Assembly (NCBI RefSeq): GCF_013127955.1 | Contig: NZ_CP053435.1 | Coordinates: 1,984,001-2,048,000, forward strand | DNA: 64,000 nucleotides | Direction: 5' to 3' | Source of the DNA: Spirosoma taeanense | Lineage (GTDB): Bacteria > Bacteroidota > Bacteroidia > Cytophagales > Spirosomataceae | Shown: positions 16,542-24,821 of the stretch, piece after piece | Layout of the letters: every line of letters starts with the position of its first letter | Position numbering within the stretch: position 1 is the stretch's first letter | The notes under the pieces: generated by a model | What the model was told of the DNA's origin: nothing | The model's database searches: none | What the model saw: the letters and a program-made list of their open reading frames with translations, nothing else | Made by a program: the position numbers and the translations under genes

Positions 16542-16700
16542 CTGTAGGAGGGGGACTCGAACCGCCCACGGTGCAGTTAGCCACAGTACAACTTCTGGTG
16601 GTCAACCCCAGTCGCTCCGAAGAGCGGCATTATGCTGCGTTTATCCTTTATCACCACCCCCGAGACAGGAGGGCACGTCTGCCAATTTCGACATCCTACA
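16542..16700 (-). ncRNA. tRNA-like RNA with 90-nt variable region
   Basis: Read on the minus strand this folds as a tRNA. A 7-bp acceptor stem (16700-16694 with 16549-16543) is followed by U8, then a D arm with A14, G18-G19 and A21 that looks like tRNA-Leu (AATTGGCAGAC). The anticodon stem CCCTC/GGGGG (one U-G) has a 7-base loop, U33 and anticodon GUC (16666-16664). The T arm has loop TTCGAGT and a stem with one C-C mismatch, and the discriminator is G. Between anticodon and T arms lie 90 bases (16656-16567), not 4-20; they contain a UUCG-capped 5-bp hairpin (16613-16626) and a possible closing stem UGGU/ACCA. No CCA is encoded. It has its own promoter and terminator. It could be a divergent class II tRNA, a decayed tRNA with an insertion, or a tRNA-mimic regulatory RNA; I cannot say which. 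Confidence 0.6.
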
Positions 16701-16705
16701 GTGTG

Positions 16706-16730
16706 AAAAAAAGGTGCCAAGAAGATCGGC
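16706..16730 (-). other. Leader hairpin followed by seven U
   Basis: In the leader of the tRNA-like RNA, GCCGA-5-base loop-TTGGC (16730-16716) is followed by ACC and then seven T (16712-16706) on the minus strand. It looks like a weak intrinsic terminator placed just before the RNA's 5' end, hence a possible attenuator or a processing signal. Confidence 0.35.
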
Positions 16731-16760
16731 GTGTGACCCCGCTCGATCAACTTGACAATG

Positions 16761-16793
16761 CAAAGATAAAGCAGCTTTCTGTTTCGTTGCAAA
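16761..16793 (-). promoter_or_regulatory. Promoter of the tRNA-like RNA (TTTG-N21-TATCTTTG)
   Basis: On the minus strand TTTG (16793-16790), a 21-base spacer and a perfect TATCTTTG (16768-16761). The predicted start near 16754 gives a leader of about 53 bases before the acceptor stem. This is the best Bacteroidota-type promoter match I found in the window. Confidence 0.7.
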
Positions 16794-16840
16794 TTTTACA
16801 TAAAAATTTCTTAAAATTTATAATAGATTTAAAAAGTGGC

Positions 16841-16848
16841 TACTTTTG
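16841..16848 (+). promoter_or_regulatory. -7 element of the Lrp/AsnC gene (TACTTTTG)
   Basis: TAnnTTTG with a degenerate TTTA 20 bases upstream. The predicted transcript start near 16855 favours the ATG at 16876 over the earlier in-frame start at 16846. Confidence 0.5.
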
Positions 16849-16875
16849 TTAGCATTCATCAAAAAGTCCCCGAAG

Positions 16876-17361
16876 ATGACCGAGAAAAATTTAGAAATTG
16901 ATAATACAGACCTGAAAATTCTGAGCCTGCTCATGCAGGATGCGAATATGGCGTACACGGAAATTGGTAAGCGCATCTTCGTATCGGGGGGGACAGTGCA
17001 CGTCCGAATGAACAAAATGAAGCAGATGGGGATTGTACGCGGATCACAACTGGTCATTGATCACACCAAGCTGGGCTGGGATATCAGCGCGTTTCTGGGA
17101 ATTTATCTCGACAAAAGCTCGCTCTACGCCGAAGTGTCCGTGCAGCTGGAAAAAATCCCCGAAGTGGTCAATGTTCATTACACAACGGGTATCTACAGCA
17201 TCTTTGCCAAGATAGTCTGCCGCGATACGCAGCATTTACGGGAGGTTCTGCACGACAAGATTCAGAAAGTGAGCGGTATTCAGCGAACCGAAACCTTTAT
17301 TTCGCTTGAAGAAAGCGTTAACCGGCCGATTCCATTCAGCGACCTGAAGGAGTTATCCTGA
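16876..17361 (+). CDS. Lrp/AsnC-family transcriptional regulator
   Basis: A 161-residue regulator. An N-terminal winged HTH (about 5-60: LKILSLLMQDANMAYTEIGK, then GGTVHVRMNKMKQMGIV) precedes an AsnC/RAM ligand-binding domain (about 70-150, including VVNVHYTTGIYSIFAKI). Typically an octameric or dimeric regulator sensing an amino acid. The ligand is unknown and no amino-acid gene is adjacent. Its last 9 bases overlap the truncated 3' end of the convergent broken gene at 17353-17935, so the regulator's insertion or spread may have removed that gene's end. Confidence 0.92.
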   Translation: MTEKNLEIDNTDLKILSLLMQDANMAYTEIGKRIFVSGGTVHVRMNKMKQMGIVRGSQLVIDHTKLGWDISAFLGIYLDKSSLYAEVSVQLEKIPEVVNVHYTTGIYSIFAKIVCRDTQHLREVLHDKIQKVSGIQRTETFISLEESVNRPIPFSDLKELS

Positions 17362-17935
17362 CTTTTGCGGATCAGCGGTGGTCGACGGGTGCTTCATCAG
17401 TACACTGCGGCTTTTACCGGTTTTCAGATCCAGCACGACCAGACACGCCCGGCCGGGGTCGGGCAGATAAGCTACCTGCCGACCAGGGTCTACCTGTACA
17501 TCGTTCAGGCTGGCCTGGCTGAGCGGCACATCCTCAACGACGTACGTATGCGTAATCTGGTTTGTAGTTAGGTCAACTCGGAGCAACTTAACCCCAGCGG
17601 GTATGGATTTGCCGAAGTTGGGATTGGCCGGGTCAAACACCCAAAGCGCATCGTCCTGATAAATGAACAGCGCCTGTACGCTCACAAAATGCTGCTGTAG
17701 GTTAACCGTATCCCACTGGTTCCAGCTGGCATCGGAAACGGGATGCGCTGCCCGTCTTTCCGTTCAACCAGGCCGTATTCATACGTATCGGTCCAGCGGG
17801 AAAGAAAACAAACAGCCGCTGCCTGACCGAGATAGTCATGCCGACGGGCTGATAGGTGCCAACGGAAACAATTCCTTCCAAACGGGGTGTGTCGGATTGG
17901 GCCAGACTCATCATCGAGGTCAGCAGCACGAACAA
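17353..17935 (-). pseudogene. Frameshifted MRJP/yellow-family protein gene
   Basis: A start with signal peptide (MFVLLTSMMSLAQSD) and LEGIVSVGTYQPVGMTIS lies in one frame. The next conserved block (YEYGLVERKDGQRIPFP) is in a second, and DASWNQWDTVNLQQHFVSVQALFIYQDD through DPGRACLVVLDLKTGKS is in a third. Two frameshifts therefore fall within about 100 bases, and the protein stops near residue 190 where intact relatives have about 350. The family are exported beta-propellers (major royal jelly protein/SMP-30-like). The gene is very probably inactive; sequencing error could explain the shifts but not the missing 3' half. Confidence 0.75.
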
Positions 17936-18077
17936 GAAAGCGGTTCTTATACGCGTTCTCTAAACTGGTTCCCTTGCGAAACCAACGCCTGATCAGTTTG
18001 TTTACTCGCTTTTTTAGGGGTAAGGCGGACGAAAAGCGTCGTTGCTGTGTTAATCCAATCGACACAAATCACAATTC

Positions 18078-18617
18078 ATGCAACCAAAGATTCACGCAAC
18101 GACCGTAGTGGGTATCCGCCACAACGGTCATGTTTCACTCGGAGCCGATGGACAGGCTACCATGGGCAATACCGTAGCCAAAAGTAATGTGCGCAAAATC
18201 CGGGTTCTAATGGGCGGTAAAGTGCTGGCGGGTTTTGCCGGCTCTACGGCCGATGCCTTTACCCTCATTGAACGATTTGAAGAAAAACTGAATGCCTACG
18301 GCGGCAACCTCAAACGGGCGGCTATTGAACTGGCCAAGGACTGGCGTACGGACCGGTACCTACGAAAACTTGAAGCCATGCTGATTGTCGCGTCGAAAGA
18401 GGACCTGCTGATCGTATCCGGTACGGGCGATGTACTTGAACCGGATCACGACATTGCCGCTATCGGTTCGGGGAGTATGTTCGCGCAGTCGGCGGCCGTC
18501 GCCCTCAAGAAGCATGCGCCCAGCCTGTCGGCCGAGGAAATGGTCCGTGAAAGTCTGCATATTGCGGCCGACGTCTGCATCTATACGAATCATAATCTGG
18601 TGGTTGAGACGTTGTAA
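18078..18617 (+). CDS. hslV: ATP-dependent protease subunit HslV
   Basis: Proteolytic subunit of the HslUV (ClpQY) protease, a double hexameric ring in the cytoplasm. The 179-residue protein has a 7-residue propeptide before the catalytic Thr ([10 protein letters not shown]), the conserved [10 protein letters not shown] block, the active-site Lys region (NVRKIRVL) and [14 protein letters not shown]. Length and motifs are normal. hslU is not adjacent in this window; it must be elsewhere. Confidence 0.97.
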   Translation: MQPKIHATTVVGIRHNGHVSLGADGQATMGNTVAKSNVRKIRVLMGGKVLAGFAGSTADAFTLIERFEEKLNAYGGNLKRAAIELAKDWRTDRYLRKLEAMLIVASKEDLLIVSGTGDVLEPDHDIAAIGSGSMFAQSAAVALKKHAPSLSAEEMVRESLHIAADVCIYTNHNLVVETL

Positions 18618-18666
18618 CCCAGACGTTCCTGACCGGACTTAGCCCGGTCATATTGTGAGTTGTTTG

Positions 18667-18674
18667 TATATTTG
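18667..18674 (+). promoter_or_regulatory. -7 element of the CHASE3 kinase gene (TATATTTG)
   Basis: TAnnTTTG about 50 bases after the hslV stop, with predicted start near 18681, 18 bases before the ATG at 18699. It indicates that the kinase is not simply read through from hslV and that the earlier in-frame start at 18660 is not used. Confidence 0.45.
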
Positions 18675-18698
18675 CAACCAGTCATATATACCACCGTA

Positions 18699-20183
18699 AT
18701 GGCCCTTTTGCAACACTCTTCCAACGTCCCGATGAACCGGCGCATCGCGCTGGGGTTTGTGCTGGCAGTTGTGCTGATTGCGCTGGGGTTTGCAATGTCG
18801 TTCTACAGCTATGATCAATATAGCAGGGATAGTCAGCGTGTGCAGCATACGCATCAGGTAATCGGCCAGTTAGATGACCTTCTATCGGCGCTGAAAGATG
18901 TCGAATCCGGCACGCGTGGGTATCTGATTACGGGCGAAAATTTCTTTCTGGAATCGTATTACACTGCGCTGCCGCTGGTACCGAAGGAACTTACCCAGCT
19001 TCGGCAATTAACGGCTGATAATCCGGCGCAGCAGCAACGTGTCGATACACTGGCTCGTTTAGTTGAGGCTAAAATAAAGATTTGTCAGCGGCAGGTAAAG
19101 GAAGCCAACGGCTTGACGTCGGCCACGCGCAATGCGTACCTGCACGTGGGCAAAGTGCGGATGGACCTTATCCGGGTTGAGGTAGCCCGCATGATTGATA
19201 CCGAAGAAGGGTTGCTGAAGCAGCGCAGCGAACAGGCCGACCGCTCGTTTCGTAATGCGTTGATTGTTATCTTCTCGCTATCACTGCTAACGTTTGTGGT
19301 GCTGGCCATTTCGTATCGTCTGCTGGAGAACGAACTCGCCCGACGGCAGCAAACCGAAGACCAGCTGCGGGCCTACGAAGCCCGGCTAAAAGAACAGATC
19401 CGGCAACTGGAAGCGTCCAACGAAGAGCTGGAGCGGTTTGCCTTTGTGGCCAGTCATGATCTGCAGGAACCGCTGCGTAAAATTCAGTCGTTCGCTAATC
19501 TGATCATGGGGCGCTACGCCAACCTGTTCGACGGGGATAGTGCGATGTTTATGCATAAAATCAGTCACTCGGCTGAGCGAATGTCGAAGCTGATCAAAGA
19601 TCTGCTGAATTTTTCCCGCATTTCCAACCATCGGGAGGACTTCAAGCCGGTTCGATTGAATAACATCATTCAGCACATCCTCGAAGACCAGGAACTGCGG
19701 ATTAAAGGATTGAATGTTCAGCTTGAAGTGGGTCCGCTGCCGGTGGTTCAGGCGGTAGCCAGCCAGATGGATCATCTGTTTGCCAACCTGATTTCCAACG
19801 CACTTAAATTCTCGCGGCCAGATGTCCAGCCAAAGCTGCGCATTCACGCCCGGCCAATTTTCGGTAGCGATTATCCGGAACTGATTTCGGATCGTCGCTA
19901 TTTTGAGATTACCATTGAAGACAATGGTATTGGTTTTGACGTAAAGTATTTAGATCATATTTTTAAGGTTTTTCAACGATTGCACGGCAAGACTGCGTTT
20001 GAAGGAACTGGTATTGGCCTGGCTATCTGTAAGCGGGTTGTAGTCTATCATCACGGCTATATCACTGCCCGCAGTCAGCCGGATCAGGGTACCACATTTG
20101 TTGTTATACTTCCCGAAAGCCAGTCGTCAAATGACTATGACCAATCAAACTCATCCAAAGCCTATTCATATTCTGCTGGTTGA
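18699..20183 (+). CDS. CHASE3-domain sensor histidine kinase
   Basis: A 494-residue membrane kinase: TM1 (about 15-36), a periplasmic CHASE3 helical sensor domain (about 40-180, with DVESGTRGYLITGE), TM2 (about 187-207), a coiled coil, then HisKA with phospho-acceptor His in FVASHDLQEPLRK. The HATPase has N box NLISNALKFS, DNGIGF and GTGIGLAICK. The downstream receiver gene overlaps by 53 bases and is its obvious partner. The C-terminal tail beyond the HATPase is Ser/Asn-rich, an effect of the overlap. Stimulus unknown. Confidence 0.94.
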   Translation: MALLQHSSNVPMNRRIALGFVLAVVLIALGFAMSFYSYDQYSRDSQRVQHTHQVIGQLDDLLSALKDVESGTRGYLITGENFFLESYYTALPLVPKELTQLRQLTADNPAQQQRVDTLARLVEAKIKICQRQVKEANGLTSATRNAYLHVGKVRMDLIRVEVARMIDTEEGLLKQRSEQADRSFRNALIVIFSLSLLTFVVLAISYRLLENELARRQQTEDQLRAYEARLKEQIRQLEASNEELERFAFVASHDLQEPLRKIQSFANLIMGRYANLFDGDSAMFMHKISHSAERMSKLIKDLLNFSRISNHREDFKPVRLNNIIQHILEDQELRIKGLNVQLEVGPLPVVQAVASQMDHLFANLISNALKFSRPDVQPKLRIHARPIFGSDYPELISDRRYFEITIEDNGIGFDVKYLDHIFKVFQRLHGKTAFEGTGIGLAICKRVVVYHHGYITARSQPDQGTTFVVILPESQSSNDYDQSNSSKAYSYSAG

Positions 20184-20601
20184 CGATGATGAGGACGACC
20201 GCTACCTCACGCGTGAAGCTTTTCACCAGCATTATCCATCCAGCCGCATTTCGTTTGCCGAGGATGGAGAGGATTTGCTGGACTTTTTGAATTATCAGGG
20301 CCGCTACATTGGTGCTGAGCACACCCTGCCCGAACTGATTCTGCTGGACCTGAATATGCCCCGTAAAGATGGCCGGGAAGCGCTGCGCGAAATTAAAGCC
20401 AGCGATCAGTTTCGTCATATTCCGATTGTGGTTCTGACTACCTCGGATGCTAAAGACGATATCGAAACCTCTTATTACAACGGAGCTAACAGCTTCATTA
20501 CCAAGCCGCCAACTTTTCAGCGGCTTAGTGAAGTAACGAAAGCGATTGGCCAGTACTGGTTCAATGTCGTGACGATCTGCGACCACGACGGTGAAGAGTA
20601 A
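20131..20601 (+). CDS. Single-domain response regulator, CHASE3 kinase partner
   Basis: A receiver-only protein of 156 residues starting at 20131 (ATG ACT ATG; the second ATG at 20137 is equally possible). Acidic cluster DDDEDD, phospho-acceptor Asp in LLDLNMPRKDG, Thr in VVLTTSD and Lys in FITKPP are all present. It overlaps the kinase by 53 bases. No output domain, so it probably acts through protein contact. Similar in type to the receiver at 2628-3089. Ends before a strong terminator. Confidence 0.92.
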   Translation: MTMTNQTHPKPIHILLVDDDEDDRYLTREAFHQHYPSSRISFAEDGEDLLDFLNYQGRYIGAEHTLPELILLDLNMPRKDGREALREIKASDQFRHIPIVVLTTSDAKDDIETSYYNGANSFITKPPTFQRLSEVTKAIGQYWFNVVTICDHDGEE

Positions 20602-20609
20602 AGCTTTGT

Positions 20610-20657
20610 AAAGGTGGGCCGACCGGGCTATACAAACAGCCCGGTCGGCCCACCTTT
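20610..20657. terminator. Bidirectional 20-bp terminator hairpin
   Basis: A perfect inverted repeat (20610-20629 with 20638-20657) with an 8-base loop between the convergent receiver and PBP4 genes; A and T runs flank it on both sides. Confidence 0.85.
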
Positions 20658-20659
20658 GT

Positions 20660-22204
20660 TTACCTGCCCTTAAGGCTCACCAGATTGACAAATAACTTTT
20701 CCAGGGCTGCTGTAACCGCCCGATTCTGACCGGGCGTGAATTTGTTCACCAGTACGCAGAAGCTCAACCGTTCGCCATCGGCAGCGGTAAAGTAACCGGC
20801 ATAAGCCCGGACCCCCTCGATAGAGCCGCTTTTGGCCCGAATTTTGCCCGCTGCCGCTGTTCCGCGCGCCAGACTCCTTACCGTGCCGGTCTGGCCAACC
20901 ACGGGAATTGTCTCGTAGAACTGCGGAAACGCTTTCTCCCTACCCATTGCGCTCAGAATGCCTGTCATATTATCGGCCGTGAGCGCACCTACCGTCGACA
21001 GACCGCTACCGTCGCGGATTCGGAAGCCATCCAGATTGACGCCCTTATTTTTCCAGAACGTAATCAGAGCCTCCAGACTAGCTTCGGTCGAGCGGACACG
21101 TTTATCCAGGCTTAAGGCCGTTGTGCGCAGCAGGGCTTCGGCGTAAAGGTTAATGCTCTGAAAGTTTGTCTGCTGGACCAGCTCCGTCAGGACTGGCGAT
21201 TTATGCTGGCTGAGAATGGTTCGGCTGCCCCCCGTGGGAAATGTAATCGGCTGGCCGCCCCCCACCGACAGCGGCTGCTCACTAACCGGGATGTTGTTCT
21301 GTTGTAGCTGTTCGCGGAGGGCGTGGGCCGCAAAGTAGGCCGGGTCGGGCAGCGAGCCTTTTACGCTGAATTCGTTGGCGGGTTCGCCCATGGGTACTTT
21401 GCCCGTAAGCCACTGCTGGTTTTGAAACGGGGCACCGTAGATGTTTACCTGGTCGCCGGTGTTGCGCGCATCGGTGGTCACCGAATTGCGGAACGTCAGG
21501 TAGGGCAGGGACGGGTCCGTTCGGGCCACGCTGGCGGCAGCGCCGATGCTCCGGCCGACGTTGAAGAACACCCGGTACAGATTCTCGTTGATATTCAGAG
21601 CGCTCAGACTGGCCCCATAATAGTTGCCGAGGTCGCCGAAGGGCCAGGTGCCGGGCGTTGTGAGGTCCGGATACAGGCTGGCATCGCCTACGACGGCGCC
21701 CTGTATCCGGCGGATACCGGCCGCCCGAACGGCATCTGACCAGCTTTTCAGCAAGGCTGATAGATCATAGTAGTTCGTAAATCGCCAGCTGCCCAGCGAA
21801 GGGTCACCCGTACCGCGAACGTAGAGGTTGCCGATCAGAATGCTGTCCTGAACGCGCCCGTCATACTCCAGAAAGGTCGTGTACGTATAGTTTCCGCCGA
21901 GGACGGCCAGTGCCGTTGCCGTTGTAATCAATTTTAGCGTTGAAGCCGAGGGAAGACTTTGCCGGGCGTTATAGCCAATAAGTTCTTCTCCATCGCTTAC
22001 CCGCCGAACTGACAACGCAACAGTACCAAACCGAACGGCGGGCGACGATTGAAACGCTTCGACCTGATTTAGTAGCCGTTGCGTTGCCAGCGAGTCGGTG
22101 GCGGGATTACGCTGCGCGGCTGCAGTTGTCGGGCGGCAAACAATAGGAAAACAAACTAGCAGAAAACGGAGTAAAAGAAGGGGCGATTGGGACAGAAAGC
22201 GCAT
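20660..22204 (-). CDS. dacB: D-alanyl-D-alanine carboxypeptidase/endopeptidase (PBP4)
   Basis: Periplasmic peptidase S13 that trims or cleaves peptidoglycan cross-links. From the ATG at 22204 it has a signal peptide (about 1-30) and 514 residues, the usual size. SxxK nucleophile S88 (STLK), a downstream SLSALNINEN resembling the SxN block and KSGSIEG as the KTG-equivalent are present; a large insert domain lies between SxxK and SxN as in PBP4. The frame is open to 22345, but a -7 element at 22247-22254 puts the transcript start after those codons. Confidence 0.93.
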   Translation of the reverse strand: MRFLSQSPLLLLRFLLVCFPIVCRPTTAAAQRNPATDSLATQRLLNQVEAFQSSPAVRFGTVALSVRRVSDGEELIGYNARQSLPSASTLKLITTATALAVLGGNYTYTTFLEYDGRVQDSILIGNLYVRGTGDPSLGSWRFTNYYDLSALLKSWSDAVRAAGIRRIQGAVVGDASLYPDLTTPGTWPFGDLGNYYGASLSALNINENLYRVFFNVGRSIGAAASVARTDPSLPYLTFRNSVTTDARNTGDQVNIYGAPFQNQQWLTGKVPMGEPANEFSVKGSLPDPAYFAAHALREQLQQNNIPVSEQPLSVGGGQPITFPTGGSRTILSQHKSPVLTELVQQTNFQSINLYAEALLRTTALSLDKRVRSTEASLEALITFWKNKGVNLDGFRIRDGSGLSTVGALTADNMTGILSAMGREKAFPQFYETIPVVGQTGTVRSLARGTAAAGKIRAKSGSIEGVRAYAGYFTAADGERLSFCVLVNKFTPGQNRAVTAALEKLFVNLVSLKGR

Positions 22205-22246
22205 TTGGGAACGGTTAGGCGATTCGGACTGCATTTCGTACTTTTG

Positions 22247-22254
22247 CAAACTTA
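22247..22254 (-). promoter_or_regulatory. dacB -7 element (TAAGTTTG)
   Basis: TAnnTTTG on the minus strand, with predicted start near 22240, 36 bases before the chosen ATG. A TTTG lies 27 bases further upstream, longer than the usual spacing. Confidence 0.4.
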
Positions 22255-22332
22255 CGTCAACCACCTGACTTGTTAATAGGCCAAACCTGAACGAGACATC
22301 GAACAAACGACATTGTATAGTAAGCTGTACGC

Positions 22333-23763
22333 ATGAAAATATCATTTCTGGGGGCGGCCCGGCAGGTTACCGGCAGTATGTATCTGCTGGAACTGGAAGA
22401 CGATTATCGCATCCTGATTGACTGTGGGTCGGATTTGGAGCGGTCCGGTGCCAATGGTCAAACTGCCCCAACTACTCCGCAACCGGGCTTTTTCCCGTTT
22501 GAGGCTTCAAGTATCAATTTAGTGCTGCTAACCCACGCTCACGTTGACCATTCGGGCAACCTGCCAAATCTGTATCGCGAAGGGTATGAAGGCCAGATTC
22601 TTTGTACGGAGCCTACCTTTGCGCTGACGAATGTGCTCCTGCGGGATGCGGCCTCGTTGAATCAAAAGCGCATCAATGAGCTGAATGCCAGTAAGAAACA
22701 GCGGGTTAGGGATCGGCAGGCCCAGATGCAGAAAGACCTGTACCTGGATAAGCAGGTTCGGGAAGCGATGGAGAACGTTGTGCCCATTGCCTTCAATAGA
22801 AAGTTTAAGATAGCTGATGGGGTGGACGTAACCTTTATTCCGGCGGGGCATCTGCTGGGCGCGGCCCACATCCTGATCAACGTGGTGGAGAACGGCGAAC
22901 AGAAAAGCATCTGTTTCTCGGGTGACATTGGCCGTAAAAACTACCCGCTGCTGGTTGATCCGGCACCCGTACCGCCGGTCGATTATCTGATTTGCGAAAG
23001 TACCTACGGGAACCGACTACACGAGAATATGCAGTCGCCCGAGGATGCGCTGGCCGACGTCATTCAGCGGACGTGTATCGACATTCCGGGGCGGTTGATT
23101 ATTCCTTCCTTCAGCGTTGGCCGGACGCAGGCTCTGCTCTATACACTCAACCGGCTCTATACCGAACGCGGTTTCCCGCCCATCCGGGTATTCTCCGACA
23201 GCCCAATGGCGTTTGAAAGCTCCAAGATTTACCTCCAGCATGTGAAGATGCTGAGCGGTGAAGCCAAGGAGTTCTATCGGGAGAACGAAACCTTGTTCGA
23301 CTTTCAGAACTTCCAGTTTCTGGAATCGTCGAAGGCCAGTAAAGCCGTGTCGAACTATGACGAGCCGTGCATCATCATCTCATCGTCAGGCATGGTGCAG
23401 GGGGGGCGGGTCGAGTATCACGTTGCCGAAAACATCAGCAATCCCTATTCAACCATTCTGATCATTGGTTACTGCGCCGAGGGAACGCTCGGCTGGCGGC
23501 TCCTCAATGGGCAGTCGACGCTGAGCATCAAGGGAAAAGACCATCAGGTGCTGGCCAATATTGAGAAGATCGACGTATTCAGCGGACACGGCGACCGGAA
23601 CGATCTGATGAACTTTATCGGCATGCAGTCGCCTGAAAGGCTCAAAAGAGTTTTTCTGGTTCACGGCGAATACGAGAGTATGGAGTCCTTCCGAGACACG
23701 CTGGCCGAAGCCGGTTATCCGCAGGTAGTTATTCCGAAAAAAGGCGAGACTTTTGACTTATAA
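22333..23763 (+). CDS. Metallo-beta-lactamase/beta-CASP RNA-processing hydrolase
   Basis: A 476-residue protein of the YSH1/CPSF73-like family. The metal site HAHVDH (H68, H70, D72, H73) sits near the N-terminus, with GAAH (H about 178), a beta-CASP insert (about 200-380) with FSVGRTQAL, then SSSGMVQGGRV and a C-terminal Zn-dependent RNA-specificity segment ending SGHGD and VHGE. Family members are exo- or endoribonucleases with two zinc ions, so RNA maturation or decay in the cytoplasm is likely. Divergent from dacB with a 128-base gap. Confidence 0.93.
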   Translation: MKISFLGAARQVTGSMYLLELEDDYRILIDCGSDLERSGANGQTAPTTPQPGFFPFEASSINLVLLTHAHVDHSGNLPNLYREGYEGQILCTEPTFALTNVLLRDAASLNQKRINELNASKKQRVRDRQAQMQKDLYLDKQVREAMENVVPIAFNRKFKIADGVDVTFIPAGHLLGAAHILINVVENGEQKSICFSGDIGRKNYPLLVDPAPVPPVDYLICESTYGNRLHENMQSPEDALADVIQRTCIDIPGRLIIPSFSVGRTQALLYTLNRLYTERGFPPIRVFSDSPMAFESSKIYLQHVKMLSGEAKEFYRENETLFDFQNFQFLESSKASKAVSNYDEPCIIISSSGMVQGGRVEYHVAENISNPYSTILIIGYCAEGTLGWRLLNGQSTLSIKGKDHQVLANIEKIDVFSGHGDRNDLMNFIGMQSPERLKRVFLVHGEYESMESFRDTLAEAGYPQVVIPKKGETFDL

Positions 23764-23856
23764 ATTGATGAAGGGCGAACGATAAAGCTGGCTCCGCAAT
23801 GAGCCCTTTTCATCGCTCAGCGTTCATAATCATACCGGCGACCCGGTCATCCCTGA

Positions 23857-24810
23857 ATGAGAACATATCTTGATTTTGAAAAACCCATTGCCGACCTCGA
23901 AGCGCGGCTGGAAGAGACCAAACGCCTGGCTCAGACCAGTAATGTAGACGTTAGTGATGCCGTAACGATTCTCGAGCAGAGCATTGACCGGCTGCGTCGG
24001 GAGATCTTCCAGAACCTGACCCGCTGGCAGCGGGTTCAGCTGTCGCGTCACCCCGACCGGCCTTATACGCTCGACTATATTTCGCTGATGTGCGATCAGT
24101 TCGTGGAACTGCACGGCGACCGTACCGTTCGCGATGATCCGGCGATGGTGGGAGGTTTCTGCGAAATCGACGGGCAGACGGTTATGATTATCGGGCAGCA
24201 GAAAGGCCGCAATACCAAGCAACGGCAGCAGCGTAACTTCGGCATGCCTAACCCCGAAGGCTACCGCAAGGCGCTGCGGCTGATGAAACTGGCTGAAAAA
24301 TTTAACAAGCCCATCATTACGCTCATCGACACACCGGGGGCGTTCCCTGGTCTGGAGGCCGAAGAGCGCGGACAGGGGGAGGCCATTGCCCGCAACCTGA
24401 AAGAAATGTTCATGCTGACGGTGCCGGTCATCTGTATCGTAATCGGCGAAGGTGCATCGGGCGGGGCGCTGGGTATTGCCATCGGCGACCGCGTGCTGAT
24501 GCTCGAAAACACCTGGTATTCGGTTATTTCGCCTGAAAACTGCTCAACTATTCTCTGGCGGAGCTGGAATTTCAAGGAGCAAGCTGCTGAAGCCATGAAA
24601 CTGACGGCCAAGGATATGACGACCTTTAAACTGGTGGACGGCATTGTGGAAGAGCCGCTGGGGGGCGCTCATAACGACCATCAGGAAATGGCTCATCATC
24701 TCAAAACGGTTATCCTCGACGCGCTGAATGAACTCAACGCCATTGATCCGCAGGCACGCATTGAGCAGCGAATCGAAAAGTTCTGTTCGATGGGGGTTGT
24801 GGTAGAGTAA
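23857..24810 (+). CDS. accA: Acetyl-CoA carboxylase carboxyltransferase alpha subunit
   Basis: Transfers carboxyl from carboxybiotin to acetyl-CoA, forming malonyl-CoA with AccD as an alpha2beta2 complex. The 317-residue protein starts with the family N-terminus ([15 protein letters not shown]), followed by crotonase-type core motifs [30 protein letters not shown] and [33 protein letters not shown] forms the oxyanion region. Length is normal. A HAD phosphatase gene follows after 11 bases, probably in the same transcript. Confidence 0.97.
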   Translation: MRTYLDFEKPIADLEARLEETKRLAQTSNVDVSDAVTILEQSIDRLRREIFQNLTRWQRVQLSRHPDRPYTLDYISLMCDQFVELHGDRTVRDDPAMVGGFCEIDGQTVMIIGQQKGRNTKQRQQRNFGMPNPEGYRKALRLMKLAEKFNKPIITLIDTPGAFPGLEAEERGQGEAIARNLKEMFMLTVPVICIVIGEGASGGALGIAIGDRVLMLENTWYSVISPENCSTILWRSWNFKEQAAEAMKLTAKDMTTFKLVDGIVEEPLGGAHNDHQEMAHHLKTVILDALNELNAIDPQARIEQRIEKFCSMGVVVE

Positions 24811-24821
24811 CTGGCTGGACC

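Noticed and set aside
16542-16700. Group I intron-containing tRNA, tmRNA, SRP RNA or RNase P RNA
   Set aside because: The insert is too short and outside the anticodon loop for an intron; no tag frame, SRP loop motif or RNase P core is present.
16541-16852. Several 70-90 codon frames across the tRNA-like RNA on both strands
   Set aside because: They cross the structured RNA and its promoter and show no protein-like composition.
22205-22345. Longer N-terminus for the PBP4 protein
   Set aside because: It would precede the predicted transcript start and put about 47 residues before the signal peptide.
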